A stretch of DNA of 64,000 nucleotides from the NCBI GenBank assembly GCA_963726785.1, contig CAVSDJ010000008.1, positions 1,364,001 through 1,428,000 on the forward strand, read 5' to 3'. Both the position numbers and the translations under genes were made by a program. This stretch comes from DATEKX01 sp963726785. GTDB lineage: Bacteria > Acidobacteriota > Blastocatellia > UBA7656. The notes beneath the pieces were generated by a model. It saw only the letters and a list, made by a program, of their open reading frames with translations, was not told the DNA's origin and searched no databases. The stretch's first letter is position 1. Each line of letters begins with the position of its first letter. Below, piece by piece: positions 1-9,719 of this stretch.

Positions 1-217
1 GCGGGGTTGCCCGACTCGGTCAGACTCTACGACTTGAGACACCTGCGCGACTCTGCTGTTGATTGCTAGTGAGAACCAGAAGGGCTCTTGTGAGAGGCTG
101 AGGCATTTGAGCATAGTGCTCACGCTTGACACCTACCCGCACGTGATGCCAACAATGCAAAAAGCGACTACGGACAAGCTCGCAGGCATGCTCTTCGAGA
201 GGGTAAGTGCACAGTAG
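1..217 (+). pseudogene. Tyrosine recombinase C-terminal remnant
   Basis: Two reading frames together recall the end of a phage-type integrase. Near the start the translation gives YDLRHLRDSA, matching the conserved box with R and H of tyrosine recombinases. From base 71 another frame reads ERLRHLSIVLTLDTYPHVM, which matches the typical box ending in the catalytic tyrosine (TLDTYSHV), and ends at a stop at 215-217. Stops and a frame change between the two parts show that the gene is dead. The 5' part lies outside the window or is gone. It suggests that this edge was once the integrase end of an integrated element. Confidence 0.7.
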
Positions 218-340
218 AGGTGGATTATTGGGGGATAGGCAATCGAGTGATAGAAGTGATTGAGAGATTGGGAAACGGTTAAGGGTTGCTAAAATTGATC
301 GGGTTATCTCCTCGGCCAGAATTACCTCTGGCTAATTGAT

Positions 341-545
341 GACTGGGCAGGAGGTAAGCTGATATTCAGAAGACCAGGAAAACCGATGGATAAAGAGTAC
401 ATAGAGAGCTTCAACAGAAAGTTGAGACAAGAGTGCTTGAATCAAAACTGATTTGGGAGTATAGAAGAGTCGGGCAGTGGAGAGAAGAGTATAAAAACCA
501 TAAAACACATGGTGCGATAGGAAATGAGACATCTAGTACATTGAA
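341..545 (+). pseudogene. IS3-family transposase (OrfB) C-terminal remnant
   Basis: The plus strand reads RRPGKPMDKEYIESFNRKL, then an in-frame stop, then after a frame change QWREEYKNHKTHGAIGN. These match the end of the integrase domain of IS3-family OrfB proteins (GKPTDNAFIESFNG..., then W..DYN..RPHSALG); the E of YIESFN is the catalytic glutamate of the DDE triad. Only about 60 codons survive, with at least one stop and one frameshift, and I found no terminal repeats. The minus-strand reading frame over the same bases is not supported as a gene. Confidence 0.75.
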
Positions 546-791
546 CAGAAATGACAAGTAAGCTGGGAAGTCCGAGAAGCTAAGTGAATGGCCAAAAGTT
601 TTTTAAAAAACAAACTCGAAAATAATCGAATTTATTGAGTATTTTGACTTTTTTCAATGAACTATTTTCCAATTTCTTTTGGCAACTCACTTAGATCTTT
701 GGCCTTCTTACTTCTATAGGGGTTGGGAGCAGGCCACATTCTAAGAATCGTAGTCGATACCTACACCCACTGGATGCGAGCTATCCCTCAA
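546..791 (+). other. AT-rich leader of the queD-led operon
   Basis: This stretch is markedly AT-rich, with a palindromic T6A6 run near 600-615 and several TTGA-containing tracts between 640 and 670. It precedes a long plus-strand operon, so it should hold the operon promoter. I cannot pick a convincing -35/-10 pair with correct spacing. Confidence 0.3.
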
Positions 792-1169
792 ATGAATATT
801 TTCAAAGTCTTCCAATTTGAAGCTGCACACAAATTGCCGAATGTACCTCCTGACCATAAATGTGGAAGGTTGCATGGACATTCCTATCGAATAGAGATTC
901 ATATATGTGGGACTGTAGGAGTTGATTCGGGTTGGGTTATGGATTTCGCTGATATTAAGAAAGCTTTTCAACCGGCTTACGAGCAACTAGACCATAATTA
1001 TTTAAATGAGGTTGAAGGCCTTTCAAATCCTACAAGTGAGAATATCGCCCGCTGGATTTGGAAACGGCTATACGTTACATTGCCATCAATATGTAAAGTA
1101 GTTGTTCATGAGACTTGTACGTCCGGGTGTATTTACCAGGGGGAAGATGATAAGTTTTGTGTTTCCTAG
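792..1169 (+). CDS. queD: QueD-like 6-carboxytetrahydropterin synthase
   Basis: This is a 125-residue member of the PTPS/QueD family, which turns dihydroneopterin triphosphate into 6-carboxytetrahydropterin on the way to preQ0 (7-cyano-7-deazaguanine). Visible signatures are the zinc-ligand His in FEAAHKL, the Cys plus His pair in CGRLHGHSY, the DF...DHNYLN block and PTSENIA, followed by VVVHETC. The length fits the family. The reading frame is open further upstream, but homology starts at the ATG at 792 (MNIFKVF), so I chose that. It is followed 9 bases later by a transglycosylase-like gene, which argues that the deazaguanine made here feeds a nucleic-acid base exchange rather than only tRNA queuosine. 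QueC, QueE and FolE are not in the window. Confidence 0.88.
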   Translation: MNIFKVFQFEAAHKLPNVPPDHKCGRLHGHSYRIEIHICGTVGVDSGWVMDFADIKKAFQPAYEQLDHNYLNEVEGLSNPTSENIARWIWKRLYVTLPSICKVVVHETCTSGCIYQGEDDKFCVS

Positions 1170-1178
1170 CTGTACAGC

Positions 1179-2627
1179 GTGTTCATTATGCCTCAGATTG
1201 TTGTTGAGAAGGTTAAAGATCTCATCACCGTAGATAGGATCAAGAGCATTGCAGACGAGCATCGCTCAGAACTTGGATTTCATACTCGCCAAACTTTCAT
1301 TGAAAGTCTTAATAAAGGAGAGTTACTTGCCGCAAAAGTAGATGGCCAAGTCACTGGATTCGTGCGCTATCACCATAGGAAAGATAATGTCACCACCATT
1401 TATGAAATAGCTACTGATGTCAGGATTCGGAGCAAAGGCATTGGCCGTCATTTGATCGATACACTGATCGTCGATTGCCAACGAACAGGGTCAAGGTGTA
1501 TTCGTCTATCCTGCCCTGTAGAATTGCCTGCCAATGGCTTCTATGAAAGAATAGGATTTATTCGTTCATCACGCCGCAGCCGCTCTGGTAAGAGCCGGCC
1601 ATTATATGAGTGGGAGTTGCCTGTTCTTCCACATCGACCGATTATGTTTGTTGCTTCACTAACAGCTTCATCCCGCGATATCAAACATCTCATAAGTATT
1701 TGGGAGTCAGAGGGGTCATCTATTCGTCCTTTTGAACGATGCATCATCACGCCACTCTTTATCGAACCTGGAAGCTTTGAATATGTTCGTTATATGCACG
1801 TGAACTGGGGTGTTGAAGTTGTCTTTGATTCTGGAGGATTCTTTGTCCAGCAAGACAAAATAAAATATGATGAGTTGTTTTCCCGCCTTCTAGCCTTCTA
1901 TCTGAAACAAGACTGGGCTGACGTTTACGTTTTGCCAGATTATGTGCCCACTTCTAGGCAATCAGCATCGGAAGTGGATGAACGTGTTTATGTGACAGCA
2001 TCTGAAGGGGTAAAGTTCTTAAAGCGCCTTCCTCCTGCTATACGTGATCGTGCTCTCGGCGTTTTACAAGGGCATACGCCACAGCAGCTACAACACTGTT
2101 TAGACGCTTTCTTGAACTGTGGAATGCATCGTATCGGTTTTGGTAGTTTCGATACAACAGGAGTCAAAGCCGAAATTAATTTACTGACAGAAAACGCAAC
2201 TCGGCGGCTTGAATTTGTGCGAGATTGGATTTATCAAGCGTTCCGGAGCGGAAAGATAGCGTCGCCGCCAGATTTACACTTGTTTGGTGTCAGTTCACCG
2301 AATATTATTCGTGAGTTTAGTGGCTTTCTAGCAACTAGTTTTGATAGCTCTGGGTGGATGCGCACTGCCGGCTACGGGAACGTGTATCTACCTTTTCAAG
2401 GGCGCAAGAATGTAACGCACGGTGGCTCAGCACTGATCAGTGGTGGTGGATTGAGCGCTGCAGGTTTTTATGCCGACTGTGAGCGTACAAAGCATTCATG
2501 CGTTTTTTGCCGGGATTTTCGAAGGCTTCAAAAAGACCGGTTTGCGCGCATGTTGCATAATGCGATTGTTTTCGGTGAAATGTCAGCAGCGATTAACAAT
2601 ACCGCTGAACTCACTCAGTCTGCTTGA
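1179..2627 (+). CDS. GNAT acetyltransferase fused to a TGT/DpdA-like base-exchange enzyme
   Basis: This protein of about 480 residues has two parts. Residues 1 to about 150 look like a GNAT N-acetyltransferase, with the acetyl-CoA loop R-I-R-S-K-G-I-G near residue 84 and NGFYERIGF near 130. Residues about 155 to 470 resemble the tRNA-guanine transglycosylase fold: VVFDSGGFF, with the conserved Asp at about 217, is the TGT substrate-binding motif; RIGFGSFD follows; and a C-x8-C-x2-C cluster near the end (CERTKHSCVFC) is a plausible zinc site. DpdA/TgtA5 enzymes of this superfamily insert preQ0 into DNA. The adjacent queD and the downstream ATPase and helicases favour a DNA rather than tRNA target, which is inference. 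Translation could start at the GTG at 1179 or the ATG at 1188. I know of no common GNAT-TGT fusion, so this arrangement is notable. Confidence 0.72.
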   Translation: MFIMPQIVVEKVKDLITVDRIKSIADEHRSELGFHTRQTFIESLNKGELLAAKVDGQVTGFVRYHHRKDNVTTIYEIATDVRIRSKGIGRHLIDTLIVDCQRTGSRCIRLSCPVELPANGFYERIGFIRSSRRSRSGKSRPLYEWELPVLPHRPIMFVASLTASSRDIKHLISIWESEGSSIRPFERCIITPLFIEPGSFEYVRYMHVNWGVEVVFDSGGFFVQQDKIKYDELFSRLLAFYLKQDWADVYVLPDYVPTSRQSASEVDERVYVTASEGVKFLKRLPPAIRDRALGVLQGHTPQQLQHCLDAFLNCGMHRIGFGSFDTTGVKAEINLLTENATRRLEFVRDWIYQAFRSGKIASPPDLHLFGVSSPNIIREFSGFLATSFDSSGWMRTAGYGNVYLPFQGRKNVTHGGSALISGGGLSAAGFYADCERTKHSCVFCRDFRRLQKDRFARMLHNAIVFGEMSAAINNTAELTQSA

Positions 2628-2647
2628 TTAGCGCATAGTACATAGAT

Positions 2648-3499
2648 ATGGCCTTAGAAAATCACGTTTTTCACACAAAACACGATTTCACCCCGGAGTT
2701 CGCATGGGCTGCATTTCAACTACTCGCTGAATTGGATCAAGAAAAAGTTACACCAGTTCATTTATACGAGGTTGCACAATTAACGGCTTCACCACTTGCA
2801 AAACGTGCTGACGCAAATAAGCTACTTAGCGCGCTCCAAGAAATTGGACTTATTGAACGGCCTCGCGGCACAGTGGCCCTTTCTGAGACTGGGCAAGCTT
2901 TAGCAGTCAGTCTTGGTCGATACGAACAAAGCTTCTACACAGCTCTCCACGGCATTTATGCATGGAAGTGGATTTGGGATGGAGGCGGTAGAATTGCGTC
3001 ACCTTCATGGAGCTATCGTGAAGCCTGTAGGCAAATACTAAATTCCGGGGTTTTAGGTGTTACTGCCGACGATCTTGTCTTACGTGTCGTAACAACTGCC
3101 GTTGAGCTTTTTGAGGTTAATAGGGTTAGTTTTAGTAGATCAAGCATAGCAGGCATCACAGTGTGGCTTGAAGCACAAGCACCACCTTTGATCCAAAGAG
3201 AGAGCCAGCGTATCCGAATACAAGATGCTTTAATTTATACGTCAGAAGCAATGCGACTACACCTCGCCTCTCTTTGTGCACTGGGCAATGGACAGATAGA
3301 GCTTAATAACAAGAGCATTCATATGCTCGCTGAGTGCTTCTTATATAATGCGGAAGAAGTATATAGTGCCGTTTTAGATTTTGCACAGAATTCACCTGAG
3401 TTTATGCTTCTTAGCGGCGCTCCGTATCGGGTGATTTTCAAAAACTCAGATGATCCTTTTATCAACTGGATCATTAACAAAGCTGTTAAGATCAACTAA
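2648..3499 (+). CDS. Winged-helix-like protein, possibly DpdG-like
   Basis: This 283-residue soluble protein has no catalytic motif that I recognise. The first 90 residues are predicted helical and look like a winged-helix module: a helix-rich start, then KLLSALQEIGLIERPRGTVA followed by a strand-like SETGQALAV. The remainder is helical. It starts 20 bases after the transglycosylase-like gene and ends 41 bases before the large ATPase, so it is almost certainly co-transcribed with both. A protein of about this size (DpdG) precedes a large ATPase (DpdH) in described dpd clusters, so a DpdG-like role is possible. That identification rests on size and position only. Confidence 0.5.
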   Translation: MALENHVFHTKHDFTPEFAWAAFQLLAELDQEKVTPVHLYEVAQLTASPLAKRADANKLLSALQEIGLIERPRGTVALSETGQALAVSLGRYEQSFYTALHGIYAWKWIWDGGGRIASPSWSYREACRQILNSGVLGVTADDLVLRVVTTAVELFEVNRVSFSRSSIAGITVWLEAQAPPLIQRESQRIRIQDALIYTSEAMRLHLASLCALGNGQIELNNKSIHMLAECFLYNAEEVYSAVLDFAQNSPEFMLLSGAPYRVIFKNSDDPFINWIINKAVKIN

Positions 3500-3540
3500 A
3501 TAGTCATAACTTCGCATAATTTAATATGGAGAAATTATAG

Positions 3541-6500
3541 ATGAGTGCTGCTTCCACAACTTTTACCAGGCTTTTAGCCATCGCCGACACTGTAAGCGGG
3601 GTCAAGGCAAGAGAGAATCCGCAAAGCACAATCGCCCACTACGAACGCCTTGTCCACCAACTCTGGCTACCACCCGAAGTTCGTAGTATCGCCGATGAAA
3701 TTTTCGACACTGTAAAACAGGGTAGAACGGCTTGGGCAAGTTTGTCAGGTGCGTACGGCTTCGGTAAGACTGCAGCAACAATTACATTATGGGATCACGC
3801 ACGCACGAAAGAGTTCTTAGCAATCCCGCCGCTATCATGCACGAACTTTGATGAACTAGCGCATGGAGTTGCCGCACTTGCCGAAGCCCAACTACCTAAA
3901 GCTGAGAAAAAGATACGTGCACTGTTTAAGGAAGTATGGACAGAGGGATTGGATGTGGTGGCTCGCACGGATGCAAAACGTTACGAGATGTCTCCGAAGC
4001 AGATGCGACACCTCTTAGAGGATAAACTAAAAGCTGGGCAGTTAACCCTTGATAGTCAGTGCTATCGACTTGTTGAATTTCTATCTAGGTTGGGTGAATT
4101 GGCTACACAGTGGTCAAACGGGCTGATTATTGTATTGGACGAACTTCAACAACTGCTCGGCCCACTCGATGTACGCGCCATCGTCAAATTTCGTGAATTC
4201 GTATGGGGTATGCGTACAGAACGTTCGCACTGTGGTGTGGTGCTGGCACTCGACTCATTGTTAGAAGCGCGATTGGCGCGCTGGGCAACAGACGTGTTGC
4301 ACAGGATTCGCGACCATGGCCCTTCTCTACAAATGTCGACTATATATACGCGGGAATTCCCACGGTGGTTATGGCACAAACTTTCAACCCCCAATGGGTC
4401 TGGGACACCACAAGTTGATCCTAAAGCATTAACAGACGATGTGCTTGTCTCTCTTGGGCAATTTGTCGAACGTCCAGATTTGTCTAACGGCCCGCGGACA
4501 GTAGTTGATGTTTTCTCAAATGCTCAAATACATTACCAGGTATCTGGGAAAAGTTATGACATCCCAAACCTCGTTGATGATATATATCTTGGGAGGTTCC
4601 GGTACTTTGGTGAAGGTGCCCCTGTTCAAAACATACTAGCCCAGCTTTTCAAGGATGAATGGCTAGTCGAAGACGAAGCGCGGCTCAACATGATACGAAC
4701 ACTCGCCGCGTTTCCCCTTGGCTGTCCGCAACAGACTCTTCAAACATACATTCCTTCTAAAAAGAGTCGCGAACGGGCCCGATCTGAATTGTTCGGTCCT
4801 TTGCTTGTTGAATTGTCCTCTGGCTTGGCACTAGAGAAGCTACAGCAGATCCGGCGTTCAAGCATGGATTGGGAGCAATTACTTGCCCGATGTTGGGAGA
4901 CATTGCCGGCCTTAGATGCCTTAGGCGCTCATGCCCCCAATATGATTTTGCGTGTACTCGTCCCTGTGCTCTTTCCACATAGTAATCCGGCCAACCCGAC
5001 TTGGGAAAAACTGTCGGATGATTCGACCTCAGTACTCACTGGTTGGCACCTGTTTAGAGGCTCTTTCCACGAATCATTTCCGCAGCGTGAGATAGCTATA
5101 TGGGTTGCGAATGAGGAACCACGATCGTGGCGGAAGGATGTCGATTTGTGCATTGCCTTTGTGTGCAACGATAAACTTGATGCCGTGCCAACAACTATCT
5201 TTCACGAGAAGGATGAAACACCCTGCATCACACTACAACTGCCTGTATTGAAACCATTGGATGGGATACTCCCCGCTGATTTAGGGCGATGTCATAAATA
5301 TATTCAGCCAGAGCCTTTCCGTCCCGTTACTATTCTAGCAGCCATTCATGATCTCGAGGCTTTCCTAGGTAATTTACTTGAAGGTGAACAAGATGCTATT
5401 TCAAGTGATGCTGACGGACAAAAGGGACGGAGACACGCAAGAACGTTTGTCAAAGTCACAGTGGACTTCGTGATACGAGAGCTACTACAAGGAATGGTTG
5501 ATATTGGTAATAAGCATTCAATAAGACAACGTGGGCCAGAACTTCTTCACGCACTCTTCATTATCGCCTGTCGTCGTCGATTCCCTAATTATGACACTTT
5601 TCTTAAAGCTCCTAAGTGGCAGGAGATTTTAGAAACATACAGGGAGGGCATTCGGAATGATCAGTTGAGCCTGGCGCAAAAGCAAGGCCGCGAGACTATT
5701 ACTGCGGCGAAAGCGGAGCTGCTAGACATCCTATTTAAACAAAAGAGTACGGCAGCAGGAGATAGTTATTTGCGTTTGCTCGGGCCGCTTGTTGCAGCAA
5801 CTGGCACCCCCGATGCTTTTTCTATACGGTTATCGCTGCACCCTGCTGAAGTTGCGCTACTAACCTACCTTAAAGGGACAAAAAGCAAGCGGCGGGTACC
5901 TTTCATCGCCGCGGTAGAATTTTTACGGCATCAAGGATACATCGCTCTGGAAGCCGCCGAAGTGGTCAAACTGCTTGTAGAACGTGAACTGATTACGGCA
6001 GATGAAAACCAGAACATCGAAGTTGTGCAAAACTCAGATCTGATGCGAGAAGCTCTCATTAATCGCATCACTGAAGTACATCGCGAATTGGAACTTCTGG
6101 GGGATGAGCTTGCGATGGATGAAATATTTAAAAAGCTCTCTCTGTTGAAGCTACAGAAGCGATCAGATGAACTTGAAAGGCAATTGAAGTTGCGGCTTGC
6201 GCATCAGGTTGATGAAATTGAATCTGGTGTTAGCAACCTTAGACAAATGATCGGAACCGTTACTGCAATTTGTATTGAGGATGAGTGGGTATTCTCAGGT
6301 ATTAGCCAACATCTCGCTAGTATCGCCGATGTGCTCCAACGCAATAAAGAAGAGTTAGGGAGGGGCCTTCGCAAAGAATTGCAGCGCGCAGAAACAGACC
6401 TTACAGAAGTACAGAGCGATTCAGCTCAGTGGTTGAAATTGTGGCGACGCCGACGGACGGCTTTGTTAACTAGTCGGCAGAAGCTAGAGGAGAGAGTCAC

Positions 6501-7260
6501 ACTATTCACTGAACGAGCAACATCTCTTGCATACTGGAAGCCCCTCAATCAGCAACTGCATTCTGTAGGGATGCTGTGCGATAAAGCAAGAAATAGCGAC
6601 CCTGGGCTGAGTCAAATGTTAAACAACTTAACCGATCACTGGAGAGAACGGTTTGCAACCAACGTCTGGGCTACATTATATAACACGGCGGAGTTCGGCA
6701 CATCATTGCAAAGCGTCCAAAAACATGCACAGACACTTCTCTATCGCTACTTTCAGGCTTTTAATACAGAGATGGAGACCTTGAGAAGAGAGTTCAAATC
6801 CCTTTTACCCTCAACTGCGCCTCCTAAGTTTGATGTATCAGATGAAAGTAATGAGAATCATTTAATTGATGAAGCGTTTCAGAAATTGTATACTTGGGCC
6901 GTCAAAGGCTTTCAACACACAATCGAAGATTGCCGCAATCGTAAACGGCTTGGTGCGAAATGGCGTGACGAGCTTAGTGCTCACAAGAGCTGGAAGGAAG
7001 CGAATGGGCAGGTTGAGAGTGCGCTCCAAAACTTCTTAGCCATGCCTGATTTCAAAGGGTTGATGAGCCTAGGGGAGAAAGTATCGAGAATGCAATGTGG
7101 CTTTAGTAAAGAGACATCACTTTTTGCAAGAAGGGCCGATAGTGAGAGCTATAGTAATCCCGCTCAACCTCCGGATTTTAACAAACTGAAAGAATCGTTT
7201 CTTCAGGGACGTATTACGATAAAAGTAGAACCTCGCGACGTAGGTCCCGGCTTAGATTGA
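3541..7260 (+). CDS. Large P-loop ATPase, possibly DpdH-like
   Basis: This 1239-residue protein has a Walker A motif, GAYGFGKT, at about residues 70-77 and a Walker B, LIIVLDELQQ, with the Asp-Glu pair at about 200-201, so the ATPase core is N-terminal. The middle is rich in helices. From about residue 840 to 1170 there are long charged, coiled-coil-prone stretches (for example around VHRELELLGDEL and the Lys/Arg/Glu-rich runs after it). The overall plan of an N-terminal GxYGxGK P-loop with a very long helical tail recalls the ATPases of defence systems such as DpdH and BrxC. The operon context with a DpdA-like enzyme favours the first. A GGAGAAATT ribosome-binding site lies just before the ATG. 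It probably powers DNA handling in a modification/restriction complex (inference). Confidence 0.6.
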   Translation: MSAASTTFTRLLAIADTVSGVKARENPQSTIAHYERLVHQLWLPPEVRSIADEIFDTVKQGRTAWASLSGAYGFGKTAATITLWDHARTKEFLAIPPLSCTNFDELAHGVAALAEAQLPKAEKKIRALFKEVWTEGLDVVARTDAKRYEMSPKQMRHLLEDKLKAGQLTLDSQCYRLVEFLSRLGELATQWSNGLIIVLDELQQLLGPLDVRAIVKFREFVWGMRTERSHCGVVLALDSLLEARLARWATDVLHRIRDHGPSLQMSTIYTREFPRWLWHKLSTPNGSGTPQVDPKALTDDVLVSLGQFVERPDLSNGPRTVVDVFSNAQIHYQVSGKSYDIPNLVDDIYLGRFRYFGEGAPVQNILAQLFKDEWLVEDEARLNMIRTLAAFPLGCPQQTLQTYIPSKKSRERARSELFGPLLVELSSGLALEKLQQIRRSSMDWEQLLARCWETLPALDALGAHAPNMILRVLVPVLFPHSNPANPTWEKLSDDSTSVLTGWHLFRGSFHESFPQREIAIWVANEEPRSWRKDVDLCIAFVCNDKLDAVPTTIFHEKDETPCITLQLPVLKPLDGILPADLGRCHKYIQPEPFRPVTILAAIHDLEAFLGNLLEGEQDAISSDADGQKGRRHARTFVKVTVDFVIRELLQGMVDIGNKHSIRQRGPELLHALFIIACRRRFPNYDTFLKAPKWQEILETYREGIRNDQLSLAQKQGRETITAAKAELLDILFKQKSTAAGDSYLRLLGPLVAATGTPDAFSIRLSLHPAEVALLTYLKGTKSKRRVPFIAAVEFLRHQGYIALEAAEVVKLLVERELITADENQNIEVVQNSDLMREALINRITEVHRELELLGDELAMDEIFKKLSLLKLQKRSDELERQLKLRLAHQVDEIESGVSNLRQMIGTVTAICIEDEWVFSGISQHLASIADVLQRNKEELGRGLRKELQRAETDLTEVQSDSAQWLKLWRRRRTALLTSRQKLEERVTLFTERATSLAYWKPLNQQLHSVGMLCDKARNSDPGLSQMLNNLTDHWRERFATNVWATLYNTAEFGTSLQSVQKHAQTLLYRYFQAFNTEMETLRREFKSLLPSTAPPKFDVSDESNENHLIDEAFQKLYTWAVKGFQHTIEDCRNRKRLGAKWRDELSAHKSWKEANGQVESALQNFLAMPDFKGLMSLGEKVSRMQCGFSKETSLFARRADSESYSNPAQPPDFNKLKESFLQGRITIKVEPRDVGPGLD

Positions 7261-7304
7261 TGTAATTGAGTCTATCTCCTCTGTGAAGACAAGGTGTTCT
7301 TCGC

Positions 7305-9287
7305 ATGATTGAATTACTCGGCAGCAATGAAGGTAGTGAATACGAAGCAGCGCTGAGGTTGCGTGGCTTAATGCTTGAATCATGGCCCTGGCTGGAAAGT
7401 GATCCTCAATCAATCATTAAGCTTATCTCTGGGGTACAGTGTCACGGTCAGTCTAAACGCGATTTAGATATAGTCGTGCTGGCAACTTTCCCCGACTACG
7501 CAGCCTTTAGTCCATTCTTCTCTTTCAGCACATTTCAAGGCCACCTGAAAATGCCGGACACTGTTCACATTAAAAGCCTATGCTTAATTATAGAGGTTAA
7601 GAATCATGACCTGGCAAGCATCCGATTTACTGGAACCCACCTTGATGTTCGGTATCTAGGGGATAGGGAGGCTAAATGGCACAGTGCGACTGATCAAAGT
7701 GAAGGCCAAAAGTATTCACTCAAACACTACCTAGAACATAATCGTGTCAGCCCACCATACATAACCAACCTTATATGGCTACCTAATGTTTCCAACACAG
7801 ACCTGCCGCGTCGCCCGCATAATATACTGGGCGGCAATTCAAGCTGGGACCTGTTTCTCAATGTGATCATGCAGCTTGCCATCCCTCGCTTCTATAACAA
7901 CAAGTGGATCCTAAGCTCAAGCTCGTCCGACAACTTCAGAGGCATGTCGGATGCCATCAGTATACTTACCAGAACTATTGAGCCGACGAGCCTGGATCGC
8001 TGCAAAATGGATCGCATATGTCGCTCTGCGGTACAGGCTGATTGGCTGGATATCATTGGCGAAAAGCAGATAACTTTCCACGGTCGCGGAGGAGCAGGAA
8101 AAACAATGATCCTATTGCGACTTGCATGGAAGGTGTATGAAGAGCGACAAGCTCGCGTCCTTTTATTGACTTATAATAAAGCTCTGGTCGCCGACCTGCG
8201 TCGCCTTTTCACCTTGATGAATTTATCCGATGACATCGGACAGAATACCATTCAAATTCAAACGGTGTATTCGTTTTTCCGCTCTGCTCTGCAAGGGCTT
8301 GGTATCTTGTCGAATGCTGACAACTTCCTGACAAACTATGAGGGGTCTGTAGGTGAAGCACTGAGTTACTTGCGTAATGAAACAATTACACAGGCAGATA
8401 TCGATAAGCTGATGCAAGATAGAACCGAAGCTTTTAGCTGGGACTATATCTTTATCGATGAAGCACAAGATTGGTTTGAGGACGAAAGGGACTTGTTGCG
8501 CGCGCTTTATCCGGCAAACACTTTTGTTATAGCCGATAGTAGGGACCAGCTTGTGCGTCGTAATTCCTCATGCAATTGGCGACAAGGGTTATCAGCAAGC
8601 GCTCAGCAGACATTTAAACTGAAGAGATGTTTACGCATGAAAGCTGGGTTGGCGAGATTCGTTGCCGCATTCGCCTCAGCGATGGGAATCAGTTGGAACG
8701 CAGAGCCGAACCCTGAGGCACCAGGTGGCAAGATCATCGTTATCGAAGGCGATTACTTCAATGCTCCCGATTTGCACAAGGAAATCATGCGCGAGAACTC
8801 AGCAGCCGGGAATTATCCCATCGACATGCTAATTTGCGTTCCGCCATCGGCAATTGAGCACGATACGTTTCGGGAAAATATAAACTCATACCCCGGCAAG
8901 ATTTTGATGAGCATGGGCGCAGAAATCTGGGACGGCGTATCCGTGGATGTTCGAGCTAGCTATCCGACTTCCGTAAACCAACTGAGAATTGTGCAGTATG
9001 ATTCTTGTCGCGGATTGGAAGGATGGAGTGTCATTAATCTAGGCCTTGATGAGTTTTACGATTATAAAAGACGGCTCTGGCAACCTCCAGAATCGGCAGA
9101 ACCCGGAGGAGTAGTTGATGACCCGGCGCAAGCGCAACGTTATGCAGCCCGTTGGGCGATGATTCCTTTGACTCGCGCCATCGACACTTTAGCTATACAG
9201 ATCAGTTCAGCGCCTTCACTAATGCGAACAGCGTTAAGGAAAGCGGTTGAGGGTTGTCCCGATTCGGCGCTTTGGATCAACACATAG
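7305..9287 (+). CDS. NERD-like nuclease fused to a UvrD/Rep-type helicase
   Basis: This 660-residue protein has two recognisable halves. Residues about 1-130 contain DLDIVVLA followed by CLIIEVKNHD, the Asp ... Glu-x-Lys pattern of PD-(D/E)xK nucleases of the NERD type. Residues about 250-640 are a superfamily 1 helicase: Walker A GRGGAGKTMILL near 258-269, LLLTYNKALVADL (motif Ia region), the Walker B FIDEAQDWF, a later RLKRCLRMK-like box, QYDSCRGLEGWSVINLGL near 565 (motifs V-VI area) and PLTRAIDTLAI near the end. It would unwind and cut DNA, consistent with an effector of the operon it sits in. The ATG has no strong Shine-Dalgarno and lies 45 bases after the ATPase gene. Confidence 0.78.
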   Translation: MIELLGSNEGSEYEAALRLRGLMLESWPWLESDPQSIIKLISGVQCHGQSKRDLDIVVLATFPDYAAFSPFFSFSTFQGHLKMPDTVHIKSLCLIIEVKNHDLASIRFTGTHLDVRYLGDREAKWHSATDQSEGQKYSLKHYLEHNRVSPPYITNLIWLPNVSNTDLPRRPHNILGGNSSWDLFLNVIMQLAIPRFYNNKWILSSSSSDNFRGMSDAISILTRTIEPTSLDRCKMDRICRSAVQADWLDIIGEKQITFHGRGGAGKTMILLRLAWKVYEERQARVLLLTYNKALVADLRRLFTLMNLSDDIGQNTIQIQTVYSFFRSALQGLGILSNADNFLTNYEGSVGEALSYLRNETITQADIDKLMQDRTEAFSWDYIFIDEAQDWFEDERDLLRALYPANTFVIADSRDQLVRRNSSCNWRQGLSASAQQTFKLKRCLRMKAGLARFVAAFASAMGISWNAEPNPEAPGGKIIVIEGDYFNAPDLHKEIMRENSAAGNYPIDMLICVPPSAIEHDTFRENINSYPGKILMSMGAEIWDGVSVDVRASYPTSVNQLRIVQYDSCRGLEGWSVINLGLDEFYDYKRRLWQPPESAEPGGVVDDPAQAQRYAARWAMIPLTRAIDTLAIQISSAPSLMRTALRKAVEGCPDSALWINT

Positions 9288-9314
9288 GTTTAGCCCCGAC
9301 TAAGCGAGGAGTAC

Positions 9315-9719
9315 ATGGCAAATTACAGCGAGTGGAACAACGCGCTTGCGGAATACTTTGTGAGCGGCGTGCCAAAAGGGACAGAGGTTTTCCTCAGCGT
9401 AGATAGTGCCGCGCTGGCAGATGTCGGCAACCGCTTCACTGATGAGTGGCTCTCGGATGATAAATGCGTAGACGATTTTTTAATAGCTGTTCGCAAGCAA
9501 TGCGTCGGGGTTGGCAAAGTGTACATTGATTCGATCTCCGATTTTGAGTCGGATACAGTTCCTCCATGTGTTGGTTTTCTCGGAGCTATGGTACTTGCTG
9601 CGCATCGCATGGCAACAGAGGGAGATGAAATTGAGATTATTTCAGACATTAACTATTTTACCAGACTACGACAAGTATTAGGTTTCCAGAAGAGGACGGT
9701 GGACGTCCGCCAGGTATGA
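9315..9719 (+). CDS. Small protein of unknown function
   Basis: This 134-residue acidic protein follows a clear GAGGAG ribosome-binding site and overlaps the next gene by 4 bases (ATGA), so the two are likely translationally coupled. I do not recognise the family. It reads as an alternating alpha/beta fold: TEVFLSVDSAAL, a helix around DDFLIAVRKQC, VGKVYIDSISD, a hydrophobic helix VGFLGAMVLAAHRM and then DEIEIISD. There is no signal peptide or catalytic motif. Its position between a nuclease-helicase and two unknown proteins suggests an accessory subunit of the same machine. Confidence 0.6.
   Translation: MANYSEWNNALAEYFVSGVPKGTEVFLSVDSAALADVGNRFTDEWLSDDKCVDDFLIAVRKQCVGVGKVYIDSISDFESDTVPPCVGFLGAMVLAAHRMATEGDEIEIISDINYFTRLRQVLGFQKRTVDVRQV

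Noticed and set aside
723..791. Longer N-terminus for the QueD protein
   Set aside because: The extra 23 codons have no family similarity; QueD homology begins at the ATG at 792.
3541..7260. Identification of the 1239-residue ATPase as BREX BrxC
   Set aside because: Length and the N-terminal P-loop would fit, but no BrxA, BrxB, PglX, PglZ or BrxL gene is nearby; the deazaguanine-type neighbours point to a Dpd-like role instead.
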